In this document: positions 26,001 through 37,100 of the stretch, one piece after another
Layout: every line of letters starts with the position of its first letter
How positions within the stretch are numbered: position 1 is the first letter of the stretch
Assembly: GCA_964247055.1 (NCBI GenBank)
Contig: OZ176055.1
Span: 6,200,001 to 6,264,000 of the forward strand
Length of the DNA stretch: 64,000 nt
DNA from: Paragordius varius
Lineage: Eukaryota > Nematomorpha
Direction of reading: 5' to 3'
Notes under the pieces: generated by a model
The model's database searches: none
Seen by the model: only the letters and a program-made list of their open reading frames with translations
What the model was told of the DNA's origin: nothing
Made by a program: the position numbers and the translations under genes

Positions 26001-27653
26001 TGACTGTCGAGTTATATTATGTATCTAATATTTAAAAACACATCATGCTGTAAATACTCTTAAATACTCATTTGAACCGTATAATAAAATTTGTTTATAT
26101 TATCGAATGTTAAAGATAATGAACTATTGTGTAAAAATATATTTTTTGGTAGATTATAATTATGTCATAAAGACTTACATATTTTTTAAAAAGGTCAACT
26201 TGATTAGGGAATGTAAATGCCACAGGTATATAAGCTTGATTAGCCTTTTCATCGTATTGCACTAAGGAAATTTTGTTGGTTAAAAATCCGGAACCGGGAA
26301 AATGATTTATCTAAAAATAATAAAAAATGCATATAATATCACCTATGTATGTTAATTTTTAAACTAAAAACCGGTTTTTAGTTAAAAAATATTTTATTTT
26401 TTTTTTGTCTTTTTCATATTATTAAAGGTTGAAAAAATTTGGTGATTTTAAACCGGTACCTAGAGGGACTCTTTATGTTAAATAAGTTGAGTCCAGATAT
26501 TTAGTCTAGAATTTCATTTAAGCCAATGTTTTGAGAAAAAACTCTGAAAATATTTTATATAAAATAAAATATGAAAAATACAAATTTTATGTTTGCTTAA
26601 CAAATTTACGCGTCTCTTAACAAGATTCCATGCATATAAATTAATAAAACTTAATGAATATCATGCTTTTTCGATTTCTAGATTATTAATAGATAATAAT
26701 TATTGCTAAAATAAACTAAAATTTTAAACAAAACAAAAAGATATTCTCAGACATAAATAGTTTGGCCTTTCCCTAATCGGTTAATGAAGATTAAAGTTTG
26801 AAACCTAATAGTTTTTTAAGGCAAAGTATTCAAAAAAAATTAAAGGACCACAAAAATTATTTATCTAGTTTCAAGGGCCGTGTACCATATTATAACGATA
26901 AAAATTTATAGCTGTTTAACACATTTGCAGATATTTATACATCAAAAATAAATAAATAATTCAGAATCATGAAAAAGCACTTTTAGAGCCGCATGTGGTT
27001 GGTTCGAGTCCAACCAAGCTAAAGCAAACAAAAATACTCATTAACAGAAGGGAGCGAGAGAGTTAAATACATAAATCTGTTATGATAATATAACTCAAGA
27101 TTATTTGAATTGTAATTGAATTAGTTATAAGACGCTAATCAGGTTGCAAACATACTATAAGAAATATTTTACAAATTTTGATTAAGTGGTTACCATTTTA
27201 AATTTGTTTGAAATAAGGGAAAAATTTATGGTGGAATCGGTAAACGGGTAATCATGATGCCATAAAATATCCCAATGCATATTTGAATCATATAAAATTT
27301 TATATCCATAGTGTTTAAACATAGAGATAACGTGATTTAAATATGAATCGACCTAATATTAAAAGATAAGATACTTGATTGTGTCCAAGAACTAAAACAG
27401 TTTTCTGGTCTTCTTGTGGTAAATAATTTATAAATTTTTTAAAATGCATGGGTGGATGTGTAACATAACTGCTGAAATTTCGAAAAAGCTTTTCAAAATA
27501 GATTTTTTGTTGAAAAATATAGGTATTTAATAATTTTAATTCATGGTTAACACAGGCTTTGGAACTGGAACGCCAGTTGAATAAGAGTAGGTTAATGTAA
27601 AACACGATCGCAAAACCAAAAATATATAAAATTTGTTTTGAAATGTTCTTCAT
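23072..27653 (-). CDS. TTLL-family (TTLL15-like) amino-acid ligase, membrane-anchored, 7 exons
   Basis: Tubulin-tyrosine-ligase-like enzymes use an ATP-grasp fold to add amino acids, mostly glutamate or glycine, to tubulin or other proteins. Exons in coding order: 27653-27375, 27352-27194, 26310-26179, 26024-25869, 25159-24875, 24643-24425, 23824-23072; about 660 aa, and every intron is phase 0. The N-terminus has one hydrophobic segment near residues 8-27 (YIFGFAIVFYINLLLF), read as a signal anchor. Conserved landmarks follow in order: WDILWHHDYPF, HFPGSGFLTNK, WVLKNRDHRGIK, FVHPPLSIDGHKFDIGIYVV, LFRFCP, and the metal-binding end FDFVID...FLMEVNMSPNL. WDILWHHDYPF plus the anchor fit the TTLL15 branch. 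The C-terminal part after the last motif is unusually long and unrecognised. Introns carry MITEs at 25371-25662 and 26820-27010. Confidence 0.85.
25371..25662. mobile_element. MITE family D copy 2 in a TTLL intron
   Basis: It is homologous to 731-992, sharing the AAAGACAACCATA and ATGGTTGTCTTT arms and ends close to CAGTAAAAATT/AATTTTTACTG. TA flanks it on both sides, as in Tc1/mariner-type MITEs. Confidence 0.7.
26820..27010. mobile_element. hAT MITE in a TTLL intron
   Basis: It carries the GGGCCGTG..ACC and GCCGCATGTGG blocks, and the internal ACACATTTGCAGATA block, of the hAT element at 9329-11764. The ends are worn. The T-arm-like GGTTCGAGTCC at its right end is not a tRNA. Confidence 0.6.
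27353..27374 (-). other. 22-nt intron in the TTLL gene
   Basis: On the minus strand the intron begins gtatct and ends atattag, 22 nt in all, phase 0. It must be removed to bring the membrane-anchor exon into frame with the exon containing WDILWHHDYPF. Confidence 0.8.
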
Positions 27654-28137
27654 TGATAAAAAGGTGTATCAGATTCACACCTTGTTTTGTAAAATTATTA
27701 CATTAAGACATATGTAAAATAAGTTAAAATATATTATTATAAAGTAATAACATGCTAATATTTAAAAAAATTTTTTTTGTTATTTGTCATTTAAACTAGA
27801 TAATTTTTGGTAAGCTTTTTATTAACATACCCTTTACTAAATATGAATATGTAAAACCTTTTAGCCTACTCTTGTATGGCAAATTTGTAATTCAAATACA
27901 ATTGCTGGGGTGATCTGATCAAATCAAAGATAGAATCATGAACTGGCTTGGTCGAGACAAAAAAACAACCTAGGTCATTTTAATTTTTTTTTATTATAAA
28001 AGTTTTACAATTTACATGAAAACAAAACCTTATATATAAATATATAAATATATATCATAAAAAGGAGCATACTTCTTTCGTTTATATGGTACATGGTGAA
28101 AATGCGAAAAGCTTATTTATGGCTTTTCGTTAACCAG

Positions 28138-28307
28138 ATGAATCAATACAATATTCTAAAAAGCGTATAAAGCAAGAGATAACCGATTTAATTCTCTTGG
28201 CTCATTTATTGAAACCTTGTCTAAAAAATAATTTAAACATCGACGGTACCACAAAGGCACTTGATCCCAATAATTTAAAATATGCCAAAACTAGAATTTT
28301 GGAAAAG
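28138..28307 (+). other. Unassigned exon-like coding block
   Basis: The frame is open for about 56 codons. It is preceded by a possible acceptor (ttaaccag), ends at a good donor (GAAAAG|gtaagg), and is richer in G+C than its surroundings. The peptide includes KQEITDLILLAHLLKPCLKN and LDPNNLKYAKTRILEK, which look like normal helical protein sequence. I do not recognise a family and see no partner exon nearby; the TTLL gene upstream runs the other way. It could be an exon of an unannotated gene or a domesticated or decayed transposon piece. Confidence 0.4.
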
Positions 28308-28405
28308 GTAAGGCCACTTAGATCGGTAAATTTATTGACAATCAAGACTTGTCTTCACTAGTCAGGACTAACTTTTATACCCGCTTTAGGTAGTGGACCG
28401 TAATA

Positions 28406-28598
28406 CAGTCATGTATATGTAGAATTAACAAACATTTGTTTTTAAATGATTAAAATTTGTTTTTAATTGTTTTGATGTTTGATATGTCTTTCAACATAAG
28501 GCTTAAAAATGCGCATGTTGAACAAACATCAAAACAATTAAAAACAAATTTTAATCATTTAAAAACGAATGTTTGTCAATTCTACATATACATGACTG
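28406..28598. mobile_element. Palindromic MITE, TA duplication
   Basis: This 193-bp element has near-perfect inverted arms of about 76 bp starting CAGTCATGTATATGTAG and is flanked by TA on both sides. The centre is a short spacer. The structure is typical of Tc1/mariner-derived MITEs. The high arm identity suggests a relatively recent insertion. Confidence 0.85.
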
Positions 28599-29553
28599 TA
28601 AGTTTAATGCAGAAATATACATAATTTCCACAGATTTTAGATGAAAGCATTAAACAAAATAATTACCCCTAAATAAAACTTACGGCATGATGTTGGTACA
28701 ACTAGCAGTGATGAAAATATGATGAAATAATTATTTATTTTTTGGCTATGTAATATTATTAAATTTTTGAATCAATTTTCCTTTTCGGCAGTTTTTTATC
28801 CTCCATTATTAATTAACATGTAGTAAATTTTATTCTTAATTCTTATATTTAGTATGCGTTTATACACTTTTTATAAGGCCTAATGTAAAATTCCAGGAAA
28901 GAGCGTTTATTGTAGAAATTTAAATTTTAAATTATCAGTGTATTGGTGTTAGTAATACTTTTGAAATATATTTTATATTTAACTTTAAATTATTATTAGA
29001 GATATTTATCTATGATAGAATCAAAATCACCCCCTAACAATTGCGCACCAATACAATAATATCATTTCTTCATCAAAGGCATAGAAAATAATAAACCCCT
29101 CATTCAATGATTAAAAAATTAAATGATAGTAGTATTACCGCATTCTGAGGCGTTTAATAAAAGAAACAAATATAAAAAACATTGAAATTATCAAGAAAAA
29201 ACCTAATTGTTGTATATGTTAAGTTTAGACTCATACCGCCATTGACGCGTGACTTAAAATTATTTCATTAATTTTATATTTAATTTCTTCTAATACTGTG
29301 GCATAAATTTTTTAAATATATTGAGTTACCTTCGCTATTGCTACAAAGCATAGGGTTGGATTGAGGGTCTTAGGCGGTTTTGTTGATGGACTTACGTACT
29401 TGATTCAGTAATACTTTATAATATCAAAAAAATATTTTTAAAATGTTAACACAAATAAACAACTCAAAATTTTTAATTTTGGATATTTGGTAATTAAACA
29501 AATTAAATATAAAAACAAATTTATAAAATATAAAAATACTTAAAATTTTAATC

Positions 29554-29751
29554 CAGTGGTACTCAATAAGATATTTAAGAACCGAATAAAATATCCCAAG
29601 GGCCATTCACCGTTACATACCGAAAATATTGCATAACTATTTATTCAGATATTTGTATATTAAATATGTATATAAAAAATTAATAAATAATTTGAGGCCT
29701 TTAAAAGGCGTAAGGCCACATAGCGCTGTGGGCGGCGGTTTGAGTACCACG
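29554..29751. mobile_element. hAT MITE
   Basis: Its ends, CAGTGGTACTCA and TTTGAGTACCAC, match those of the hAT element at 9329-11764, with the same GGGCCATT and AAGGCCACATAGCG subterminal blocks. The target duplication is not clean. Confidence 0.7.
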
Positions 29752-30179
29752 AATTTAATATCCTAAAATTTCGATAAATTATCAATATACACAAAAAATG
29801 TATCTCAATAATATTCTGATCTCTCATTATGATTTTGATTAGGAGTTTAAGTAAAAAATAATATTTACCCTTTTAATTGTTTTATAACAAAAAACTCAAA
29901 AGCGTACATTATGCTTAATATAATTTTTTTGGTGGAAGCTGGATATATTTTTTAAAAAATAGTTATTAGAATATATCTATTTATCCGGCTAAAATGGGTG
30001 GTTTTTTCAATTTATGCAAAAAGTGCCGATTCCGCTAATTAAGTTTTAGTATATGTTAGCTGAGATCAAAATAATTATTTCCGCAAAAATGCACACTTTG
30101 CTTCAAATCTTAATTACAACATATTCATTTCAGTCCATTGATAAAAAGAGTAACTATTGACCCAGGCCTGGCTAAAATC

Positions 30180-30400
30180 AAATATTTCAACGGGTAGCAT
30201 GCGGCCCTAAAGTTTTCACCTGAATTAATTATTAAAATTTTTGGTGTACTTATTTTGAGTGTGAAAATGGGAAATGTGCCAAGCAGCTATGATTATTTGA
30301 TCGCTATTATATGGTTTACGGCCCTTGAGACAACATAAATATCTTTTGCCGCCTATTAGATTTGGTACTAGACTAGCATATACTAATTCTAATAAGCGCC
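30180..30400. mobile_element. hAT MITE remnant
   Basis: It contains GCATGCGGCCCTAAAG at the left and TTTACGGCCCTTGAGACAA...TTTGGTAC at the right, matching the subterminal blocks of the hAT element at 9329-11764 in inverted order. The ends are too worn to define. Confidence 0.5.
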
Positions 30401-30447
30401 TATCTCGAGACTTTTGCGTTGGTGTTAAGAAAAACCATTTTAAGAGC

Positions 30448-30511
30448 GTTTAAAAATTTTAACTGTGATATCCCACATTGTTTAAAAATTTTAACTGTGA
30501 TATCCCACATT
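30448..30511. repeat. 32-bp tandem duplication
   Basis: Two identical adjacent 32-bp units begin GTTTAAAAATTTTAACTGTG. It is a simple local duplication next to the hAT remnant. Confidence 0.9.
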
Positions 30512-30709
30512 TTAATATTATATTGCTTTTCAAGCTTATTTTATAAATATAAAATATTTAGTTTGTAGCATAGAATTTTATAAAAAAAAATATTTGATAT
30601 AATGTGCCTAATTTTGCAATTTTCCCAAATGAAGCACTTAAAACAAAACTGTCAACTTTCTCAAATGATTTGTAACCTAACAAAAGCATCACGATAATCC
30701 AAATACATT

Positions 30710-32015
30710 TACCATTTCCCAGTCAAAATAAACGTTTTTCCAGTCAATCGAAATATTTTCCCAATCAATCGAATCGTTTTCCCAGTTAATCGAAACATTT
30801 TCCCAATCAATAAAAACATTTTTCCAATCAATAACGTTTTCCCAGTCAATAAAAACGGTTTTTTTTTTGATGATAAATATCGAAACAAGATATCAAAATA
30901 ACTTTCAACCATTATCAGCGTAATATTAGGATATTATTTTTTATAAAAACACAATTATAACAATTTTTCCAAGTATATTCCAGTGCACAATCATTAATGA
31001 CTTATTCTTCAAAAGTTATATTTTTTGAATTTGAGATGTTTTTAAGATAATATTTTTAATTTTGTTGATAGTTCGCATTAATATTTGCGGCTAACTTAAA
31101 AACTGTATGTTACGGATGAAAAAATAAAATTTATATAATTATACCATTTTATCTTAAAGGTCATTTAACACTTCATATTGGATCTTAAACATAAATTTTA
31201 CCCTAATTTTATAATATTTATCATTTGGTCTATCGGGTGCCCAACGTGGCTTTCCGGATATCTTGTGCGACCAACGAATTTGGAAATCCATATGCAAAAT
31301 ATGCCCACAAATTCTTATTTCTTACGCAATTATTCTAAATGAGTCTATTAAATTGGTAACGAAACCAACCAAAAAAAATTGTTATATTATGTTTGTATTT
31401 TACAGTTTTCTGTTTAATTAAAAAATTATATGAATGCCCGTATATATTTCGAATGCGGAACGGGGTTTTTTGAATTAAAAATGCGGCCCGCGAAGACATT
31501 TAGTTGGACACCCTTGTTTTAGTCAAATATCCTCTTTGTTAAATATTTTTAAATCAAAAACATTTTTATTAAAAAAATTTTTGTCGACAGTATTTTTATC
31601 GACACTTAACATGTTTAAAAACTGTTAAAGAGTTACGCAAATATTAATGCGAATCATCGATAAAATAAAAAAATTATTAAATATTTTAAAATTTATTCCA
31701 TAAAATTTAACATTTAAAGAATAAGTCATTAACAATAAGCACTGGAATATACTTGGAAAAATTGTCATTCAATAATTGTGTTTTTATAAAAAATAATATC
31801 CTAATATTACGCTGATAATGGTTAAAAGTTATTTTGATATCTTGTTTTAATATTTATCATCAAAAATAAAACCGTTTTTATTTACTGGTAAATTTTTATT
31901 GATTGGGAAAATGTTTTTATTGATTGGGAAGATGTTTCGATTGACAGGGAAAACGTTTCGATTGACTGGGAAAATGTTTCGATGACTGGGAAAACGTTTA
32001 TTTTGACTGGGAAAT

Positions 32016-32019
<4 letters not shown>
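30710..32019. mobile_element. Foldback (FB-like) element with tandem-repeat arms
   Basis: This 1.3-kb element has long inverted arms. Outer ends are TACCATTTCCCAGTC and GACTGGGAAATGGTA. Just inside each end lie six to eight degenerate tandem units of about 18 bp (core GACTGGGAAAACGTTTCG), in opposite orientation at the two ends. Further in, the arms share a TGCACAATCATTAATGAC-type block. The middle is occupied by a separate hAT-like MITE (31234-31515). Long arms built from short tandem repeats are the hallmark of Drosophila Foldback/Galileo-type elements. No coding capacity is present. An apparent ORF in the left arm is only the tandem repeat translated. Confidence 0.8.
31234..31515. mobile_element. 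hAT-like MITE inserted in the foldback element
   Basis: Ends CGGGTGCCCAACGTGG and GTTGGACACCCTTG are inverted relative to each other. GCGGCCCGCG lies near the right end. It is one of four family B copies (6867-7143, 35600-35756 and 53527-53705 are the others). Confidence 0.65.

Positions 32020-32056
<37 letters not shown>
32020..32056. repeat. (TA)n microsatellite
   Basis: An uninterrupted TA run directly abuts the right end of the foldback element, so the TA target duplication may lie within it. Confidence 0.9.
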
Positions 32057-32059
<3 letters not shown>

Positions 32060-33140
32060 TTTTGTCCCCTCTTAGTGTCATAAAATTATCATTTTAAAAT
32101 GATGCATTAAGCGACCAAAAAAAATTATCTAACTAAATGTGCGCTAATTGTGCGATTTTCCGATATAAGCATTTCCATAAAAGTGGATCTGACTTTCATA
32201 AAATGACTTATAACCATAAAAATTTGAAGCGCTATGATTTGGATACATAGGGATGTTTCTTATGTTCTCCGATTTGTGACCCGTGTTAATGATTTTTAAA
32301 TCATTTGTTTGTTTCAATTAGATTCAACAGCTCAATCTTTAACCATTGTCCAATTGATAATATCGGAGCTAAAATAACTCATTATATCTTCATTATAAAT
32401 ATAAAGCTCCAGGTCAAAAAACTAGCAGGAAACGTTATCTTTATATTATTCATATGTAATAAAAAATTCACTCACCTAATTTATTTGTTATTGCTGTTGT
32501 TACACTTTATTTTTATATGATTAGGTTTAACCTAATATGTTAAAAAATGTGTAATTGTGTATATTTTAAGTTATCAATTTATTTAATAATCTATCATTAC
32601 CGCATTGCAAAATTAATACGCTATTATGTTTTAATATGTCCATATGTCTGCTATTTAAAATTATATATATGCGATCCCATTGATGGATGTTTTTGATAAA
32701 ATGGTATAATTATAATCCATCAACTTTCTCTTTTATATAGATGCAGATATTAAGCTATTTTATCCACATTTAAAACCATATAATAAACAATTTAATTTTT
32801 TATAATTTTTACCAAAAAAATGTAATAATACGAATGATCTTATATCGCCACTACAGTAAAAAACGCAGGTTTTTTCGAAAAGGCAGAGTATATCGCGAAA
32901 ACTTTGGTTAAGTTAGTGTAAACTCTAGATTATAATTAAAGCAATTAATAAATTATATTTAGATTATTCCAAAATATGTAATAAAAACATTCATTATATC
33001 CAAAAAATGTATGGCATTAAAAGCAATATTCAAATTATTATTAATCATCAAAAGATTTATTAATTTTTATAAATAATTTTTAAATAAATAATTTCGAAGA
33101 CTTCAAAGTATTTGCCGTTTCATTATAAGTGAGTTGACAA

Positions 33141-34016
33141 CTAAAATAATATATCAATTATGAGACAATATTGTATATTATGAAAATTATTTAAATGAAA
33201 AATGAAAATATTACGTTTTTCGTGACATATTTCAGATCGAAGAATCCCATAAAAAACTTCGCGGTCATATAGATCGTGACACACCTTTTCCGAATCGGAT
33301 TTCATGCACTTTGAATGGCTTGGTTCAAAAAGCCTATAAAAAGTAAATTCTCATATAAATGAACATGTTTATGATCCTTAGTGTGTTACACAACAAGTAC
33401 TTTAACATTCAAGCATTTTTAATAAATAAAAGGGAAACTAAGTTCAATTATTGGTAATGTTTTTAGGATATTTTTTTAGAAAATCAAAATATGATTATAT
33501 TATTTTTAATATTTTATTTATGTCTTTTAAATCAAACTAAAAGTTCATTTATATAAAAATTTTCTGTCATAAATATCTTATATATATAAAGTTATCGGCT
33601 TAAATGCCCTTATAGCAAATACATTAAAAGAGCAATTTAGTGAAGAATTTTTTGAATAGATTACACCAGCCAACAAACAATAAATACATTACCATCCAAT
33701 ATGTTTTCGACAATGACTACAATAAACAGGTATATGACTGAAATCTGTGAAAAAGGAGTTTTGAAATGATTTCTATAAAGTTAATCTAATTTCGAACCTT
33801 TCCAAATTCAAATACATTTGCTAACTTTACCGTAATTAAATAATTGGATATGCCATTTAGGTCAAAAAATTCTTGAGTAATAACATTAAGTGTCTTATTT
33901 TTTACAATAAGTTTTTCATTGAGATATTTAGTAGCTTTCTGACTTTTGATATTCAATATACGATTGATATCGCATATTTTATGACCACAACCTCGGCATA
34001 AATATAGATCTATCAT
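33141..34016 (-). CDS. CULT-domain-only protein (cereblon ligand-binding-domain homologue), 3 exons
   Basis: Exons in coding order are 34016-33816, 33772-33693 and 33333-33141, all in phase, giving about 157 aa. In cereblon the CULT domain binds C-terminal cyclic-imide degrons and thalidomide. Landmarks match human cereblon: LCRGCGHKI (zinc pair 1), DLNGISNYLITVKLAN (cereblon has NPHG...LTVYKACN), YCSHCRKHIGW (zinc pair 2) and EVFYGILRSE (FWGLTRSA). The ligand-cage segment aligns without gaps, SFFTDFSHIPVYC against SWFPGYAWTVAQC. Phe and His therefore replace cage tryptophans 380 and 386, and only the third Trp (HIGW) remains. There is no LON domain. Upstream in-frame codons hit a stop with no acceptor AG between, so the ATG at 34016 is the start and no signal peptide is seen. 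Intron 1 is about 43 nt. The last 20 or so residues are low complexity and less certain. The gene is head to head with USP14. Confidence 0.8.
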
Positions 34017-34178
34017 ATATTTTTAATAAAACTTGTTTTTTTAATAAATATGAATATTAAAAAAAGCGTGAATAGTAGCCGGCATTGTTTCATAAGATTA
34101 ATAAAATCAATTATCCATAGTAGTTGTTACAAATTAATTAAAATAATCATAAGGTAACATTTTTTGGAAAGTTAAGGC
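34017..34178. promoter_or_regulatory. Shared bidirectional promoter region, CULT gene / USP14
   Basis: Only 162 bp separate the two divergent start codons, so both 5' UTRs and core promoters must lie here or overlap the genes. The sequence is A+T-rich and I see no specific named motif beyond poly-T/poly-A stretches. Confidence 0.6.
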
Positions 34179-37100
34179 ATGTCAACGAAAAAAGGTATTT
34201 TTTAAAAAGAAATAAAAAAATAGTTACTGTAAAATGGAATAAACAAGTGTTTAACATTGATGTTGACACTTCTGATAAACCAGCACTTTTAAAATCGCAA
34301 TTATATTCTTTATCTGGAGTTGTACCTGAAAGACAAAAAATATTAATGAAAGGCCGTGCCCTAAAATCAGATGAAAATTGGGAAAATTTTATTATTTCCG
34401 ACGTAAATTGGAACCTTATTTATATAATAGGGAGCAACACTGTTGATGCTAGGGTCTGCAGACAATCAAAATATTGATGCTGGCGCAAAAGAAATTTTAC
34501 AGGGTAATCATAATTTCACCCATAAATTGCTTAAATTTCAAACCGAATTTATTACCTAAATTTTGGTTTAAATTTTTTTTATCTGTTATCTGGGCTATAT
34601 TTATGTTTTGATTTCAATTAAAATATTTTTCAACGTCTTATTTTTTATATTTTCTTATGATAGTTAGATAAATTCTCCTTATTAGGGTTATTTTTTGTTT
34701 TTTCATAATTAGAAAAGGTAATTTTTGAGGAGGATGTTAGTGAGGCCAAGCTAGCCAAACTGTACGATCTCCCCCCTGGCATTATCAATCTTGGAAATAC
34801 ATGTTATATGAATGCTGTAATACAGTGCTTATTCAATGTTCCGCCATTAAAACATCGTATTTTAAAGTAAAAATATCGGATTTTATTGATTTTATAGATA
34901 ACGTTTGACGAAAAATGAAATTTTGCATTTCTTCGGTTGTCATAAATATTTTTTGCATAAACTTGGGGCTTTTTAGCATTGGGTTGAACTAATCTATTTT
35001 AAATATATTTATAGTTACAAATCGCAATCAAGTAACCGAAATGAAAATTTTCTAAACGGTACTATTATTACTTTATTGTCATGAAAAAAGTTTTACTTTT
35101 ATTTGTATATTCATTGATTTATACTTGTGATACTGTAAAAATTGACATATATTCATAAAAACTAATAATTTTATAGATTAAACATTTTTTTATATAACCT
35201 ATATGATATAATTGTGAAATGTAGAAGAGAGTGTGTTACTAATTTACATCTCTATTATTTATTTCGTATACCAAAACATTATGTTATATTACAACATCCT
35301 AAAAATATGGTTTATTAAAAATATTAGCCTTTTACTTTTTATGTTTTATCTTTTTAATTTTTAGCTTTGAAACAACTGTTTAGTGAATTGGGAAGAAATC
35401 CGACAGACTTTATACCAATTCTTTTTCTAAAAACATTCCATGAAACATTTCCCGATTTCGGGGAGCTGGAAAATGCTCAAAGTTTATTACATACCTTTAT
35501 ATTTTTTAATAAAAATTAGAAATTTTATTAATTTATTTTGTTTTGATCACAGGACAACTCAAAAAAATTATAATATAATTATTAGTAGATGGTTTTAAAC
35601 AGGGGGCTGTCCAACACAAATGGCATCGCGGACCGCAAATCAAAGATATAGTGGGCCGCATTTGATATATTTATGGGCATATATAAATGATTTTTTGGGT
35701 TTAAAACGTAAAACTGAAAATTAACAGACCCCCGTGCCGCGTATTGGACACCTCCGGTTTAAAACATATGTGTGACAAAATATTTTTAGTAATCATCTTA
35801 TATATACAAATGTGATATATTTTTATATCATGTTGATTTAAATTAACATAGGCTATCGCCAACAAGATGCAAATGAATGTTTAGTCCGAGTTCGTGAAAT
35901 ATTGGCTCATGGGTTAAAAGAGGTCATTTTTTATAAAATATTTGCCGTTAATTTTATGTGTAATTCGTTTTGCAAATAAGATTATAACAAATTAATTAAT
36001 AGAAGCATTTTAACATTAATAACGTGTAAAATCGATTATTTTGTTCGCGGATCCAATTTAAACAAATTATTTTTTAAACAACAATTAAGCTTAGTTTTTC
36101 TAACTTTCATATAATGTTGCAATTAAAGTAGATAAAAAATGCGAAAATTAGTTTTGCCCCTATATTATTAAAGAAAGTAAAGAGGTAAGCTAGGGATTAC
36201 TGTATACCCAAAAAGAGTGTATACAAAAGAATACGCTTGACTGTTTAAATGTGCATATATATATATATATATATTTGCAATTTTTAGGATCCATCAAACT
36301 CAGTCCATTTTATGGATAAATATTTTCGCGGTTCATTCGATGTCAAATTAACGTTGAATAATGAGACATTAGTCGATAACGAAAAGCAAGAATATGACTT
36401 AAAAGCCTCAAATGCCCTAAATATCGTGACGGGAAATGTTAAAGATATAAATAATCATAAGGAAACTATTGGTGAAAATGGTAAAAAAGATAAGATTATA
36501 AGTACAACTCATGAAGATTTTTTCCAACTTCGATGTTTCATAGATACTGGTATACCTTTTTTTTATTCATTTCATATTTTCAAGTTTTAATTTGGTTACC
36601 TTTGGAATGGTTAAACTATTTTAAATGCATTTGAGGATAAATATAATGTATTGAATTTATTGATGAAAATCTTTACTACGAATAAACAAATGCATATGTT
36701 ATTTTTAAACTCCAGGTTTTCATAATTTGTTAAATTTTTACTATATATTTCGGTAGATGTGAAATATCTCCATACTGGTCTTCAAAAGGTAAGTAATTAT
36801 TGATATTTGTTAAACTAATTTTAATTATACTAATTTTGGCAAAATATAAAAAATAAATGACTAATATTTTGATAATACAATATTTTTTGCCCTTGATCTA
36901 TAATAACCTTAATGATACGATTGTGAAATGTATTTAACAATGAATGCCCTACTTTTTTACATCTCTATTTTTGGCTATAAAAAACCAATTTTATAATTAT
37001 AAAAACATGGTTTTATTTGTTTTTTTATTGAAAAATATTAGTCATTTGTTTAATTTTGTCCATTTTAACATTGTTACTGGATTATTTTGATTTTCTCGAT

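Noticed and set aside
26980-27012. tRNA-like T-arm (GGTTCGAGTCCAACC)
   Set aside because: No acceptor, D or anticodon arms can be folded around it. It is the worn right end of a hAT MITE.
30709-30912. Repetitive 67-aa ORF (LTGKT/LIGK repeats), minus strand
   Set aside because: It is the 18-bp tandem repeat of the foldback arm translated; the same repeat occurs inverted at the other end.
33240-33354. Plus-strand open frame ending QKAYKK then stop
   Set aside because: It looked like a terminal exon, but the minus strand of the same bases gives the third CULT exon (WLFEPS...FYGILR) in phase, which is better supported.
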